55,892 nt of DNA from Avimonas intestinalis (lineage in GTDB: Bacteria > Bacillota > Clostridia > Oscillospirales > Acutalibacteraceae): contig CAJFID010000020.1 of the NCBI GenBank assembly GCA_904380375.1, positions 1 to 55,892 on the forward strand. Direction: 5' to 3'. The notes under the pieces are model-generated. The model saw only the letters and a program-made list of their open reading frames with translations, was not told the origin of the DNA and searched no databases. The stretch's first letter is position 1. The number at the start of each line of letters is the position of its first letter. Position numbers and translations under genes: made by a program. Shown here piece after piece: positions 15,298 to 24,603 of the stretch.

Positions 15298-16851
15298 ATG
15301 AGGGTTGTCATGAAGGCGATACGACTGGTGAAGCAGTTTTTTCTCAGCCGGCTGACCATCAAGGTGCTGACGATCGTACTGTTTACCCTGTTGATTTATC
15401 CTCCCTTTAAGCCGATGGTGGACGGCCTGGTAAAGCTTGTCCTGCTGTGGGGCGGTATCCAGATTGCCGCCGACCTGCTGACCAAACGGGCCTGCCTGCG
15501 CGCCCCGCACGCCGCCTGGTTGCTGCTGCTGCTTCTTTTTGGGGCGGTCACGATTTTGCTGAATTACCCGACCGGCTTCAAGGATAACGTATCAATGCTC
15601 TGCTATACGGCGCTTGGGATGCTGGTGCTGTATCCCAACGATGCCGAGCGCCCGACGGAAAGCCTGCTGCGGGAGATGCGGATCGTCGGCTGGGTGTATA
15701 TCGGCCTTTGCACCGCCGGCGCGCTGCTGTCGCTTTGGATGTTTGCGGCGGGCTACTACGCTACCTTTGAGTATGGGGGGACGCTGTACCATATCGGGGT
15801 GTATCAGGAGCGGCTTTACGGTGTGTTCTCCAACCCGAATTTGCCGGCCTGCGTGATCGCCGTGGCGCTCTGCGTGTTGCAGGCATATGTCTGCCGGGAG
15901 ATTACCCAAAGCCGGGCGCGGCGTGCCGCGCAGTATATTGTGGTCATCGTATGTGCGCTGGCGAACCTAACGTTTGCCGTTATGGCGCAGTCCCGCGGCA
16001 GTCTGCTCTCCCTTTCAGCCTTTATCGGTGTATTTTTGTTTTTCCTTTTCCGCAAGACGGTGTTTTTCAAAATCCGTCCGCTGGCCCTTTCCGGCGCGGC
16101 CAGCCTGCTGGCGGCGGGGATTTTGACGGTCGCGACCGTGTATCTCTATCCGTTGCTCCTGGAGATCAGCAGCCAGAGTTTGACGAGCCCCCCCGATCAG
16201 CCGGTTTCCGTATCGGTTTCCGTCGTGAAAGCGGCGCCCTCCGCCGCGTTTTCAGGTGCCCCGGCTGTTGATCCGATCTTTCGCGTAAACGGGGCGGCGG
16301 CCGTTTCAGAGGACGGCTCAGCCGCCGATTTTTCCCGCCCGGACGGCACCGATATGACAACCGGGCGGCTGCAGATTTGGAAGAAAGCGGTAGAACAGTT
16401 TTTGAAAAAGCCGGTGTGGGGCTCCGGCAACGGGGGGAGTCTTGAAGGGGCCGTTGAGGAAAACGGCGTCCCTATTGAGCATTTCCACAACCTCTTTTTG
16501 CACAGCCTGGCCGCAGGCGGCGTGATGGGCACGCTGGCGCTGGCCATCGTCCTGATCGCGATGGTGCTGTCGATGGGGAAGTTTGCATGGAAGCAGCGCC
16601 GGACCGGGGGGATGAAAAACGGCTATATCTATGCGGGCATGGCGCTGTTTATGCTGTATATGGTCAATAACCTGGTAGAGGTGTATTTGATCTACCGGGT
16701 GAGCCTTCCGCATTTCCTGTTCTGGATTTATATGGGCTACCTTCTCTCTCTGATTACCCAAGGGGAAGGGCGCGCATGGCCGGATCGGCTGCTGAACCGT
16801 TTGGCAGACCGGATCCCCGCCTTGGGAAGGAAGAAGGGGGAGCGGCCATGA
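15298..16851 (+). CDS. O-antigen ligase/polymerase-like membrane protein (Wzy type)
   Basis: This 517-residue protein has roughly ten to twelve hydrophobic segments and a large hydrophilic loop around residues 285-400, a layout shared by Wzy polymerases and WaaL-type ligases. The loop is Ser/Val/Ala-rich and ends in RLQIWKKAVEQF, GSGNGGSL and HFHNLFLHSLAAGG, close to the conserved O-antigen ligase loop. It probably polymerises flipped repeat units on the outer face of the membrane. Its stop overlaps the flippase start (ATGA), so both are translated together. Confidence 0.88.
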   Translation: MRVVMKAIRLVKQFFLSRLTIKVLTIVLFTLLIYPPFKPMVDGLVKLVLLWGGIQIAADLLTKRACLRAPHAAWLLLLLLFGAVTILLNYPTGFKDNVSMLCYTALGMLVLYPNDAERPTESLLREMRIVGWVYIGLCTAGALLSLWMFAAGYYATFEYGGTLYHIGVYQERLYGVFSNPNLPACVIAVALCVLQAYVCREITQSRARRAAQYIVVIVCALANLTFAVMAQSRGSLLSLSAFIGVFLFFLFRKTVFFKIRPLALSGAASLLAAGILTVATVYLYPLLLEISSQSLTSPPDQPVSVSVSVVKAAPSAAFSGAPAVDPIFRVNGAAAVSEDGSAADFSRPDGTDMTTGRLQIWKKAVEQFLKKPVWGSGNGGSLEGAVEENGVPIEHFHNLFLHSLAAGGVMGTLALAIVLIAMVLSMGKFAWKQRRTGGMKNGYIYAGMALFMLYMVNNLVEVYLIYRVSLPHFLFWIYMGYLLSLITQGEGRAWPDRLLNRLADRIPALGRKKGERP

Positions 16852-18401
16852 GGCGGACCCGGAATTCCATCATCAATTCGGTGGCAGGCGCTGGCGGCTA
16901 CCTGGTGCAGATGTTCAGCAACTTTGTGGTCCGCGCCAAATTTGTGGAGTGCCTGGGGGAGAGCGTCCTCGGGGTCAACGCCCTGTTCAGCAACATCATT
17001 TCCATGCTGGCGCTGGCGGAGCTGGGGCTGGGGACCGGCCTGATTTATAAGCTGTACAAGCCGGTGGCCGATCACGATGTTCCCCGGATTCAATCGCTGC
17101 TGCGCTTTTATAAGCGGGCGTACATGCTGATCGGCTCCGTGATTCTTGTACTGGGCTTCATCCTGTCCTTTTTCGTTTACCTTTTTGACAAGGACCGCAC
17201 CTTTTCCCAAGGGTACATGGGCTTTACCTTTTTCCTCTTTGTGCTTGATGTCTTGGCTTCTTACCTGTTCGCCCATCAGAAGGCGCTGATAACGGCGGAT
17301 CAGAAAAACTACATCATCAATATCGCCCATGCCGGCGCCCAGCTGGCTACCTGCATCCTCCAGATTATCCTTCTGGTTACCACCCAAAGCTTTGTGTTTT
17401 ATATCCTGGCGAAAATCCTCTGCCGCGTTGGAGAGGGGCTGGTTGTCTATTTCCGGTACCGTAAGCTTTATCCGGATATCAGCCTGAGGAACTGCGGCCC
17501 GATTGACCGGGAGGAACGGCGGGATCTGTTTCACAATATCAACGCGATGCTGTACCACAAGGTGGGCTCGTTCAGCCTGACGTCGACATCAAACATGATC
17601 ATCACCTATTTCGTCAACCTGGTGATGGGCGGCATCTATTCCAACTACACGCTGATTACCAATACGCTCAACAACTTGATCGCGCAGATGTTCCAGGGAG
17701 TCACCGCCAGCTTCGGGGATTTGATCCACACCGAAAAAAGGGAGCGGGCGTACGAAAAGTTCAATGTCCTGTATTTTGTGAATTTTCTGCTGGTTTCCTT
17801 TTGCACCACAGGGCTGCTGGTGATGATCCAGCCCTTTGTTGCGCTGTGGCTGGGGGAGCGGTATCTGCTCGGGCAGGGGACGCTGCTGCTGATTCTGCTG
17901 TATTTTTATATTTACAGCATGCGGCGCGTAATTTTCCTCGCGCGGGACAGCGCCGGGCTTTACCGCCCGGATAAATATATGCCGCTGATTGAGGCGGGCG
18001 TCAACCTGGGGCTTGCCTTCCTGCTGGTGCGCCAATGGGGCGTGAACGGCGTCCTGATCGCCAACCTGGTTAGTATGCTGCTGATCCCCTTCTGGATCCA
18101 GCCTGTGATTGTGTACAAGTATATTTTCCAGCGGTCTGCGCGGGCCTATTTCCTGCGGTACGGGCTGTATTTCGCCGCGACGCTGGCCAGCGCCGGTGTT
18201 ACCTATTACCTCTGCACTTTGATCCCTTCGGATTGGAACCTTTGGCTTTCCCTCTTGGCGCGGGGGGGCCTTTGCCTGATCGTCCCGAATGCGCTCAATC
18301 TGCTCTTTTTCATCCGCACAGAGGAATGCCGGTATGTGCTCCGGCTGGCAAAGGAAATGCTGGGGAAGTTCACCGGCAAAATCCGCCGCAGAAAAGCCTG
18401 A
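16848..18401 (+). CDS. Polysaccharide flippase (Wzx, MOP superfamily)
   Basis: This 517-residue integral membrane protein with about 12-14 predicted helices matches MOP-type oligosaccharide flippases. The N-terminus RTRNSIINSVAGAGGYLVQ and FVVRAKFVECLGESVLGVNALF are typical of Firmicutes Wzx-like proteins. It moves lipid-linked repeat units across the membrane for polymerisation. I start at the ATG overlapping the wzy stop; an upstream in-frame start would lie inside wzy. A basic C-terminal tail (GKIRRRKA) ends the protein. Confidence 0.92.
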   Translation: MRRTRNSIINSVAGAGGYLVQMFSNFVVRAKFVECLGESVLGVNALFSNIISMLALAELGLGTGLIYKLYKPVADHDVPRIQSLLRFYKRAYMLIGSVILVLGFILSFFVYLFDKDRTFSQGYMGFTFFLFVLDVLASYLFAHQKALITADQKNYIINIAHAGAQLATCILQIILLVTTQSFVFYILAKILCRVGEGLVVYFRYRKLYPDISLRNCGPIDREERRDLFHNINAMLYHKVGSFSLTSTSNMIITYFVNLVMGGIYSNYTLITNTLNNLIAQMFQGVTASFGDLIHTEKRERAYEKFNVLYFVNFLLVSFCTTGLLVMIQPFVALWLGERYLLGQGTLLLILLYFYIYSMRRVIFLARDSAGLYRPDKYMPLIEAGVNLGLAFLLVRQWGVNGVLIANLVSMLLIPFWIQPVIVYKYIFQRSARAYFLRYGLYFAATLASAGVTYYLCTLIPSDWNLWLSLLARGGLCLIVPNALNLLFFIRTEECRYVLRLAKEMLGKFTGKIRRRKA

Positions 18402-18418
18402 CGGCAGGGCGGAATATT

Positions 18419-18636
18419 GACTTCCAGGAGGAATGGGTGCTGCGGGAGCGAATGAGGACAAAGGGAACAGGAAATAAGGCCAGGTCTATGTGCAGGAAAT
18501 CCTCTCTCGGAAGATGGAATACAACTTGGAATATCTCCGCCAGTTTACGTTTCGGACAGATATCCGCCTGCTGTTTCAGACGGCCTTTCATGTGGCAGGC
18601 TTTTCCGGGAAAGGGGATAAGCAAACACAGGCTTGA
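18419..18636 (+). pseudogene. Decayed 3' remnant of an initiating sugar-phosphate transferase
   Basis: No intact frame spans this stretch, yet two adjacent frames read like the C-terminus of bacterial polyprenyl glycosylphosphotransferases. Frame one (from 18419) gives RERMRTKGTGNKA, resembling the R-x-K-x-G-x-TG-x-AQV region. After a one-base shift the other frame (from about 18481) gives QVYVQEILSRKMEYNLEYL and then DIRLLFQT, matching the family's C-terminal ending, before a stop at 18634-18636. The catalytic core is missing: the flippase stop lies 17 bases upstream. It most likely records deletion of the gene that would start lipid-linked unit synthesis. The assignment rests on remembered family patterns. 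Confidence 0.55.
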
Positions 18637-18661
18637 TCTTTCCTATGGTTTTTGGTAGAAT
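18633..18661 (+). promoter_or_regulatory. Candidate promoter for the UDP-sugar dehydrogenase
   Basis: TTGATC (18633-18638) and TAGAAT (18656-18661) lie 17 bp apart, about 88 bp before the next start. It would let the dehydrogenase gene be expressed separately from the cluster upstream. Confidence 0.45.
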
Positions 18662-18748
18662 AGCAAAGAGTGCGGGAAAACCGTTTTACGGAATGCCTGA
18701 ATTGATCGCCGGCTTGTTTGGGCCGGACGGAAAAGGGGATTGTAAATC

Positions 18749-20074
18749 ATGGGTGCAAACATGAAGGAAGAACTGCTGAAAAAGATTGCCGACCGGGAGA
18801 TCGTGGTTGGCGTCGTGGGCCTGGGATACGTGGGGCTGCCGCTCGCGGTTGAAAAGGCCAAGGCCGGGTTTCGGACGATCGGGTTTGATGTACAGGCCAA
18901 GAAAGTGGACATGGTGAATGCTGGCCATAACTATATCGGGGATGTGGTGGACAGCGACCTGGAGAAGCTGGTTAAGGAAGGCATGCTGAAAGCGACGACG
19001 GATTTCAGCTTTGTCAAGGACGTGGATTTCATCGCCATCTGCGTGCCGACGCCGCTGGATGCACATCAGCAGCCGGATATCAGCTATGTACGCTCTTCAA
19101 CCGAAGCGGTGTCCAAGTACCTGAAAAAGAATACGATGGTGGTGCTGGAATCCACCACCTACCCGGGGACGACGGAGGAGTTGATTCGGCCGATCCTTGA
19201 GCAGGGCTCCGGCTTAAAATGCGGGGAGGATTTCTACCTCGGCTTTTCCCCGGAGAGGGTGGACCCGGGCAACCTAGTATATAAGACCAAAAACACGCCG
19301 AAGGTGGTCGGCGCTATCGGCAAGGATGCAACCGAAGTGATCGCTGCCATGTACCGCGCGGTGCTTGAAGGGGACGTGTACGAGGTTTCCAGCCCGGCGG
19401 TCGCCGAGATGGAAAAGATCCTGGAGAACACCTACCGGAACATCAATATCGGCCTGGTCAACGAGCTGACGATGCTGTGCCATAAGATGGGGATCAGCAT
19501 GTGGGAAGTGGTGGACGCCGCCAAGACCAAGCCGTATGGGTTCCAGGCGTTTTATCCCGGCCCGGGCCTGGGCGGCCACTGCATTCCGCTGGATCCCTAT
19601 TACCTGTCGTGGAAGGCCCGGGAATATGGCTTCCATACGTCGATGATTGAAAGCTCGATGATGATCAACGACCAGATGCCGGAATATTGTGTAGAGCGCG
19701 CCGGCAAGATTTTGAACCAAGCGGAAAAGGCTTTGAAAAATGCCAACGTGCTGGTTTTGGGCGTGGCCTACAAGCAGGATATTGACGACTATCGAGAGAG
19801 CCCGGCGCTGCGGGTGATTGAGGTGCTGAAACGGGAAGGCGCCAAGGTGAAATATTACGATCCCTGGATCAGCGAATACCGGTACAAAGGGGAGGTTGTC
19901 CAGGGCGAGCCGGAACTGACGAAAGAGCTGCTTGAGCAGGCGGATCTGGTGATGATCACCGCCGCGCATACGAATGTGGATTATGGATTTGTCCAGCAGC
20001 ACGCGAAGGCGATCTTTGATACCAAAAACGCCATGAAGGCGGTTTCGCCCCGTGACAATATCGAGGTACTGTAA
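18749..20074 (+). CDS. Nucleotide-sugar (UDP-HexNAc type) 6-dehydrogenase
   Basis: This 441-residue enzyme matches the WbpA/WecC/TuaD family, which oxidises C6 of a UDP-sugar in two NAD-dependent steps to make a uronic acid. The Rossmann motif is GLGYVGLPLAVEKAKAG, the middle domain holds ENTYRNINIGLVNE, and the catalytic cysteine is Cys278 in GGHCIPLDPYYL. Sequence wording (GFSPERVDPG, FYPGPGLGGHC) favours the UDP-N-acetylhexosamine branch (WbpA/WecC-like) over UDP-glucose. It would supply an acidic sugar for the polymer. A hairpin terminator follows. Confidence 0.9.
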   Translation: MGANMKEELLKKIADREIVVGVVGLGYVGLPLAVEKAKAGFRTIGFDVQAKKVDMVNAGHNYIGDVVDSDLEKLVKEGMLKATTDFSFVKDVDFIAICVPTPLDAHQQPDISYVRSSTEAVSKYLKKNTMVVLESTTYPGTTEELIRPILEQGSGLKCGEDFYLGFSPERVDPGNLVYKTKNTPKVVGAIGKDATEVIAAMYRAVLEGDVYEVSSPAVAEMEKILENTYRNINIGLVNELTMLCHKMGISMWEVVDAAKTKPYGFQAFYPGPGLGGHCIPLDPYYLSWKAREYGFHTSMIESSMMINDQMPEYCVERAGKILNQAEKALKNANVLVLGVAYKQDIDDYRESPALRVIEVLKREGAKVKYYDPWISEYRYKGEVVQGEPELTKELLEQADLVMITAAHTNVDYGFVQQHAKAIFDTKNAMKAVSPRDNIEVL

Positions 20075-20119
20075 ACCGCCTTTTAGACGACTATCCTTAT
20101 CAAAATGGATGTATTATGA

Positions 20120-20158
20120 CGAGGGGGCCGCAGCCAAAGCCTGCGGCCCCCTCGTTGG
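20120..20158 (+). terminator. Terminator of the polysaccharide cluster
   Basis: A perfect 14-bp stem (CGAGGGGGCCGCAG with its complement, 20120-20133 and 20141-20154) around a 7-base loop follows the dehydrogenase stop. The T-run after it is short (TTGG), so termination may be partial. Confidence 0.65.
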
Positions 20159-20387
20159 CTATCCGGCACAGCGTTTAACGGCGCCGGCAAAAGGCTGCGT
20201 TTTTCAAAACGTAACGGCTTGGGAACGGCGGAAAGGGAGGGTATCCTCCCGGGCCGAATGAAACGCCTCGCTCTTACCGGCGCTGTCCCGCCCCGCACAA
20301 AAAACGCCGGCGCTTGTTATCCGGTGGACAGCGGCGGGTTCAAAAAGACGGCTGGATATGAGCGGGATTGGTTCCCCTTGATAACCG
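20159..20387. other. Non-coding gap between convergent polysaccharide cluster and ileS
   Basis: I see no credible gene, RNA or repeat here. Small open frames on both strands have no ribosome site and no family resemblance. Confidence 0.5.
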
Positions 20388-20431
20388 AAAAGCGAGTGCC
20401 GGTACATTGTACCGGCACTCGCTTTTCTCAT
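20388..20431 (-). terminator. Bidirectional terminator downstream of ileS
   Basis: An 18-bp stem AAAAGCGAGTGCCGGTAC with exact complement (20388-20405 and 20410-20427) flanks a 4-base loop. T-runs lie on both sides in the relevant direction. It ends the minus-strand ileS transcript and can also stop plus-strand read-through. Confidence 0.85.
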
Positions 20432-20468
20432 GATCTGCTTGTGGAAGCTTGCCAGAGAACGCCTGGCG

Positions 20469-23400
20469 TTAACCCACGACTTTGACACCCAGTGCCGTCT
20501 TTTCGCCGTTGATATCCCACTCCATCGTAAAGCCGTCCATTTCGCCCACATGGAATTCCTCCGCCAGCACGTCGCCGGCGATGGCCTCCCGGTTGTCCGT
20601 CAGCAGGCGGGCAATTTTCTCGCTGCCCGTCTGATAGACGGCGATATGGTCGGTGACGTTAAAGTCGGCCTCCTTGCGCATGGATTGGATTTTGCTGATG
20701 ATCTCGCGGACAAAGCCTTCCTCAATCAGCGCGTCGGTAAGGGAGGTATCCAGCACAACGGTGACGCCGCGGTCGCTTTCGGTGGCAAATCCAGGCTTGG
20801 GGGAGGCCTCAATCAGCAGTTCCTCCGGTGAAAGCGTAACGTCGCCGTCCGTAAGGCGAAGGGTCAGCGCGCCGTTTTGATCCAGCTCCTTTTTCGCTTT
20901 TCCGCCGTCGAGCGCGGCCAAAGCACTGCGGATTTCCCCGATCCGCTTGCCGTACTTCTGCCCCAGCAGCTTAAGCTGCGGCTTGAAGATGTAGGCGGTA
21001 AAGGCGGTTACGTCATCCGTAAAGGTAAACCCTTTCACGTTTAGTTCGTCCTTGACGATATCCTGGTACAGCGCATCCAGGGGATGCTCCGCCATCACAT
21101 AGAGCATCGACAAGGGCTGGCGGTTTTTGATGCTGGCCGCGTTGCGCGCCGCCCGGCCGAGGGTGACGACCTGGAGGACCTCCTGCATGTCCTGTTCGAG
21201 CTGTTTGTCAATCCGGCTTTCGTCTGCCTTCGGGAAGTCGCAGAGGTGCACGCTTTCCGGCGCGGAGGGGTCAAGCGAGCAGACCAGGTTGCGGTAGATA
21301 TCCTCCGTCATAAAGGGGATCATCGGCGCCGCCAGCTTGGACAAAGTAACCAGCGCGGTGTAAAGGGTCATATAGGCGGCGATTTTGTCGTCGGTGATTC
21401 CCTGGCCCCAGTACCGTTCCCGGCCGCGGCGGACATACCAGTTGCTCAGCTCGTCCACAAAATCCTGCAAAGCGCGGGCGGTTTCGGGAATCTTGTAGTC
21501 GTTCAGGTCGGCGTCGACCTCAAGGATCAGGGAGTTCAGCCGGCTGAGCAGCCATTTGTCCATAACCGTCAGCTTGGCGTCGTCCAGGGAGTACTTGGTC
21601 GCGTCAAACCCGTCGATATTGGCGTACAGCACAAAGAAGGCGTAGGTATTCCACAAGGTGGACAGGAATTTCCGCTGCCCTTCCTGCACCGCCTTGGCGT
21701 GGAAGCGGTTGGGGAGCCAGGGGGCGGAATTCGAGTAGAAATACCACCGGATGGCGTCCGCGCCGTAGGCTGCCAGCGCCTCAAACGGATCGACCGCGTT
21801 GCCCTTGGATTTGGACATCTTCTGGCCGTTTTCATCCTGCACATGCCCGAGGACGATGACGTTGCGGTAGGGGGCCTGGTTGAACAGCAGGGTTGAAATG
21901 GCCAGCAGGGAATAGAACCATCCGCGCGTCTGATCCACCGCTTCCGAGATAAAGTCGGCGGGGAACTGCTGGCGGAACAGCTCCTGGTTTTCAAAGGGGT
22001 AATGGTGCTGGGCAAAGGGCATGGAGCCGGAGTCAAACCAGCAGTCGATCACCTCGGGGGTGCGGGTCATGGTCCCGCCGCACTTCGGGCAGCGGATGGT
22101 CACCGCGTCGACATAGGGGCGGTGGAGCTCAATATCGTCCGGGCAGTTGTCCGACAGCTCCTTGAGCTCGGCAATGCTGCCCACCGCGTGCTGATGCCCG
22201 CATTCACACACCCAGATATTCAGCGGCGTCCCCCAATACCGGTTCCGGCTGATGCCCCAGTCCTGCACGTTTTCCAGCCAGTCGCCGAAGCGTCCCTTGC
22301 CGATGCTTTCGGGCATCCAGTGGACGGTGTTGTTGTTGCGGATCAAGTCCTCCTTGACCGCGGTCATGTTGATGAACCAGCTCTCCCGCGCGTAATAGAT
22401 CAGCGGCGTGTCGCACCGCCAGCAGAAGGGGTAGCTGTGCTCAAACACCGGGGCGGAGAACAGCAGCCCGCGCTCCCGCAGGTTTTGCAGGATTTCCTTG
22501 TCAGCGTCCTTGCAGAACATGCCCGGCCAGAGCGTTTCGCTGGTCATCTGCCCCTTGGCGTCCACCAGCTGGACGAAGGGCAGACCGTATTTGCGGCCGA
22601 CCTTGGCGTCGTCTTCGCCGAAGGCGGGGGCGGTATGGACGACGCCGGTGCCGTCGGTCAGGGTAACGTAATTGTCGCATACCACATACCAGCATTTTTC
22701 CTTTGGACGGACAAAATCGAACAGCGGCTCATATTCGACGTTTTCCAGATCGCTGCCGCGATAGCTTTCCAGTACGGCCGCTTCGTCGCCGAGCACGGAG
22801 GAAACCAGGGCGGCCGCCAGGATATACGTCTCCTGGCCGCAGCGCACCTTGACATACTCCTCCTGCGGGTTGACGCACAAAGCGACGTTGGACGGCAGCG
22901 TCCAAGGGGTGGTGGTCCAGGCCAGGATGTATACGTCGCCGCCTTGCCCCAGCTCGCCCTTGACCTTGAATTTGGCGATGGCGGAGCGCTCCTTTACGTC
23001 CTTGTACCCCTGGGCGACCTCGTGGCTGGACAAGGGGGTGCCGCACCGGGGGCAGTAGGGGACGATCTTGAACCCCTTGTACAATAGCCCGCGCTCGTAG
23101 ATTTGCTTGAGCGCCCACCATTCCGACTCAATAAAATCGTTGTGGTAGGTGACATAGGGGTGCTCCATATCGGCCCAGAAGCCGACGGTCTGGGAGAAAT
23201 CCTCCCACATCCCCTTGTATTTCCAAACGCTCTCCTTGCATTTTTCAATGAACGGCTCCAGCCCGTAGGCTTCGATCTGTTCCTTGCCGTTGATGTGCAG
23301 GAGCTTTTCCACCTCCAGCTCAACGGGGAGGCCGTGGGTGTCCCAGCCGGCCTTGCGGGGGACAAGGTATCCCTTCATAGTGCGGTACCGCGGGATCATG

Positions 23401-23597
23401 TCCTTGATAACCCGGGTGAGGACATGCCCGATGTGCGGCTTGCCGTTGGCCGTCGGAGGCCCGTCGTAAAAGGTATAGGTCGGGCAGCCCTCCCGCTCCT
23501 GCATGCTTTTTTCAAAGATATGGCGCTCCCGCCAGAACTGCTCCGTTTTCTTTTCCCTTTCCACAAAGTTCAAATTTGTCGAGACCTTTTCGTACAT
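20469..23597 (-). CDS. ileS: Isoleucyl-tRNA synthetase (long, IleRS2-like)
   Basis: This 1042-residue class I enzyme charges tRNA(Ile). HIGH is intact in NGKPHIGH (residues 55-58) and KMSKSKGN lies near 593. The long length and wording such as YDGPPTANGKPHIGH and VPRKAGWDTHGLPVELEVEK resemble the eukaryote-like IleRS2 group rather than the roughly 940-residue IleRS1 of E. coli. I start at ATG 23597; the open frame continues upstream into the T-box leader. Expression is controlled by the T-box before it. Confidence 0.95.
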   Translation of the reverse strand: MYEKVSTNLNFVEREKKTEQFWRERHIFEKSMQEREGCPTYTFYDGPPTANGKPHIGHVLTRVIKDMIPRYRTMKGYLVPRKAGWDTHGLPVELEVEKLLHINGKEQIEAYGLEPFIEKCKESVWKYKGMWEDFSQTVGFWADMEHPYVTYHNDFIESEWWALKQIYERGLLYKGFKIVPYCPRCGTPLSSHEVAQGYKDVKERSAIAKFKVKGELGQGGDVYILAWTTTPWTLPSNVALCVNPQEEYVKVRCGQETYILAAALVSSVLGDEAAVLESYRGSDLENVEYEPLFDFVRPKEKCWYVVCDNYVTLTDGTGVVHTAPAFGEDDAKVGRKYGLPFVQLVDAKGQMTSETLWPGMFCKDADKEILQNLRERGLLFSAPVFEHSYPFCWRCDTPLIYYARESWFINMTAVKEDLIRNNNTVHWMPESIGKGRFGDWLENVQDWGISRNRYWGTPLNIWVCECGHQHAVGSIAELKELSDNCPDDIELHRPYVDAVTIRCPKCGGTMTRTPEVIDCWFDSGSMPFAQHHYPFENQELFRQQFPADFISEAVDQTRGWFYSLLAISTLLFNQAPYRNVIVLGHVQDENGQKMSKSKGNAVDPFEALAAYGADAIRWYFYSNSAPWLPNRFHAKAVQEGQRKFLSTLWNTYAFFVLYANIDGFDATKYSLDDAKLTVMDKWLLSRLNSLILEVDADLNDYKIPETARALQDFVDELSNWYVRRGRERYWGQGITDDKIAAYMTLYTALVTLSKLAAPMIPFMTEDIYRNLVCSLDPSAPESVHLCDFPKADESRIDKQLEQDMQEVLQVVTLGRAARNAASIKNRQPLSMLYVMAEHPLDALYQDIVKDELNVKGFTFTDDVTAFTAYIFKPQLKLLGQKYGKRIGEIRSALAALDGGKAKKELDQNGALTLRLTDGDVTLSPEELLIEASPKPGFATESDRGVTVVLDTSLTDALIEEGFVREIISKIQSMRKEADFNVTDHIAVYQTGSEKIARLLTDNREAIAGDVLAEEFHVGEMDGFTMEWDINGEKTALGVKVVG

Positions 23598-23672
23598 GGC
23601 TGCTTCCTCTGCCTTTCTCAAAATGATAAGATACGATGAAGTGGAACCGGGCGGCCGGCGGCGCCGGAAAAC

Positions 23673-24009
23673 AAAAAAGCCTCCGCCCCGTAAAACGGGA
23701 CGAAGGCGCGCTTCGCTGTACCACCCATTACGACATACCGACATATGCGTTCCCGATAACGGCGGAAAGCCGGCCCGGCTTAATAAAGCGGCGCGGCAAG
23801 CGCGGCGCCCGTTCGGCGGGCAACTTCAGAGGGATCTTCCGCTTTCACCGACTGGTACCGGGCTTACACCTTCCCCGGCTCGCTGCAACGTTTGATGAAA
23901 GCCTACTGTCTCTGTCAACGTTTTTCTTTTATTCTTCTCTGTCTATCAAGCAACCTGCCGCCGGCAAGCTTTACCAGAACGTAAGCTCCAACGGCGGCAA
24001 CGCTTTCTA
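23673..24009 (-). promoter_or_regulatory. T-box leader of ileS (isoleucine)
   Basis: On the minus strand the transcript starts with an AGAGACAGTAGG-like element, has a specifier-loop region GCGGAAGATCCCTC in which ATC (complement of 23833-23835) is the Ile codon, the conserved T-box GGGTGGTACAGCG (23714-23726) and an intrinsic terminator: a 12-bp stem at 23679-23707 with six Ts. Uncharged tRNA(Ile) should favour the antiterminator. The T-box differs from consensus by CAGCG instead of CCGCG. Confidence 0.88.
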
Positions 24010-24015
24010 CTGTGC

Positions 24016-24044
24016 AGATTACCACGAAAACCAGCCTTTGTCAA
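24016..24044 (-). promoter_or_regulatory. Promoter of the ileS T-box transcript
   Basis: Read on the minus strand, TTGACA (24039-24044) and TAATCT (24016-24021) are exactly 17 bp apart, just upstream of the T-box element. It lies between the precorrin-2 dehydrogenase stop and the leader. Confidence 0.75.
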
Positions 24045-24081
24045 GGCTTTTTCCGCTTATAGGCCATGGGACCTTCGCCGC

Positions 24082-24603
24082 TTATTCCTCCGCCGTGCTC
24101 CCGCTCCGGAGCAGCGCCTCCCTCTGGCGCAGCGCGTCCTCGTACATCTCCGGGAAGCGGCGGGCAATTTCCGCCCGCATCAGGTCAACCAGCGCTTCAT
24201 CCGGCGCTTCCCCGTTCCCGGCAATGGAAATGGTGAGGTCCCCGCTTGTAATGACCGAAGGGAACCGGAAGGTGCCGAACGCGGCGGGCGAGGTCACGTT
24301 GACCGCAATGGCCTTGGCTTTGCATTCGTCCGAGATGGCGATATTGACCGGGTCGCTGCCGGTCGCTGCCACGCATAAATAGCTGGAGGAGCAGTCCCCG
24401 CGGTAATAGCGGCGGGGGATATATCGGATCCGCCCTTCCTTGTCCAACCGGCGCAGATCCTCGCACAGCTCGGGGCTGATAACGGTCACTTTCGCCCCAA
24501 ATGCAAGCAATATCATGACGCGGGAGGCCGCTGCGCGCCCTCCGCCAAAGATGGTGCAGTTGTTGCCCTTTAAATCAATATATAACGGGAAACCAGCGGC
24601 CAT
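24082..24603 (-). CDS. Precorrin-2 dehydrogenase (siroheme synthase N-terminal type)
   Basis: This 173-residue protein matches the CysG-N/Met8p/SirC family, which oxidises precorrin-2 to sirohydrochlorin with NAD. The dinucleotide loop FGGGRAAASRV sits at about 19-29, followed by VTVISPELCEDL and VAATGSDPVN, and later VTSPAAFGTFRFPSVITSGDLTIS, all in family order. It is short, ending soon after the middle helical domain. The product feeds siroheme or cobalamin synthesis, which suits the cob genes upstream on the same strand, though no other corrin-ring genes are present here. Confidence 0.9.
   Translation of the reverse strand: MAAGFPLYIDLKGNNCTIFGGGRAAASRVMILLAFGAKVTVISPELCEDLRRLDKEGRIRYIPRRYYRGDCSSSYLCVAATGSDPVNIAISDECKAKAIAVNVTSPAAFGTFRFPSVITSGDLTISIAGNGEAPDEALVDLMRAEIARRFPEMYEDALRQREALLRSGSTAEE

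Noticed and set aside
22002..23087. A 361-residue plus-strand open frame inside ileS
   Set aside because: It is the complement of conserved IleRS catalytic sequence and lacks a start context.
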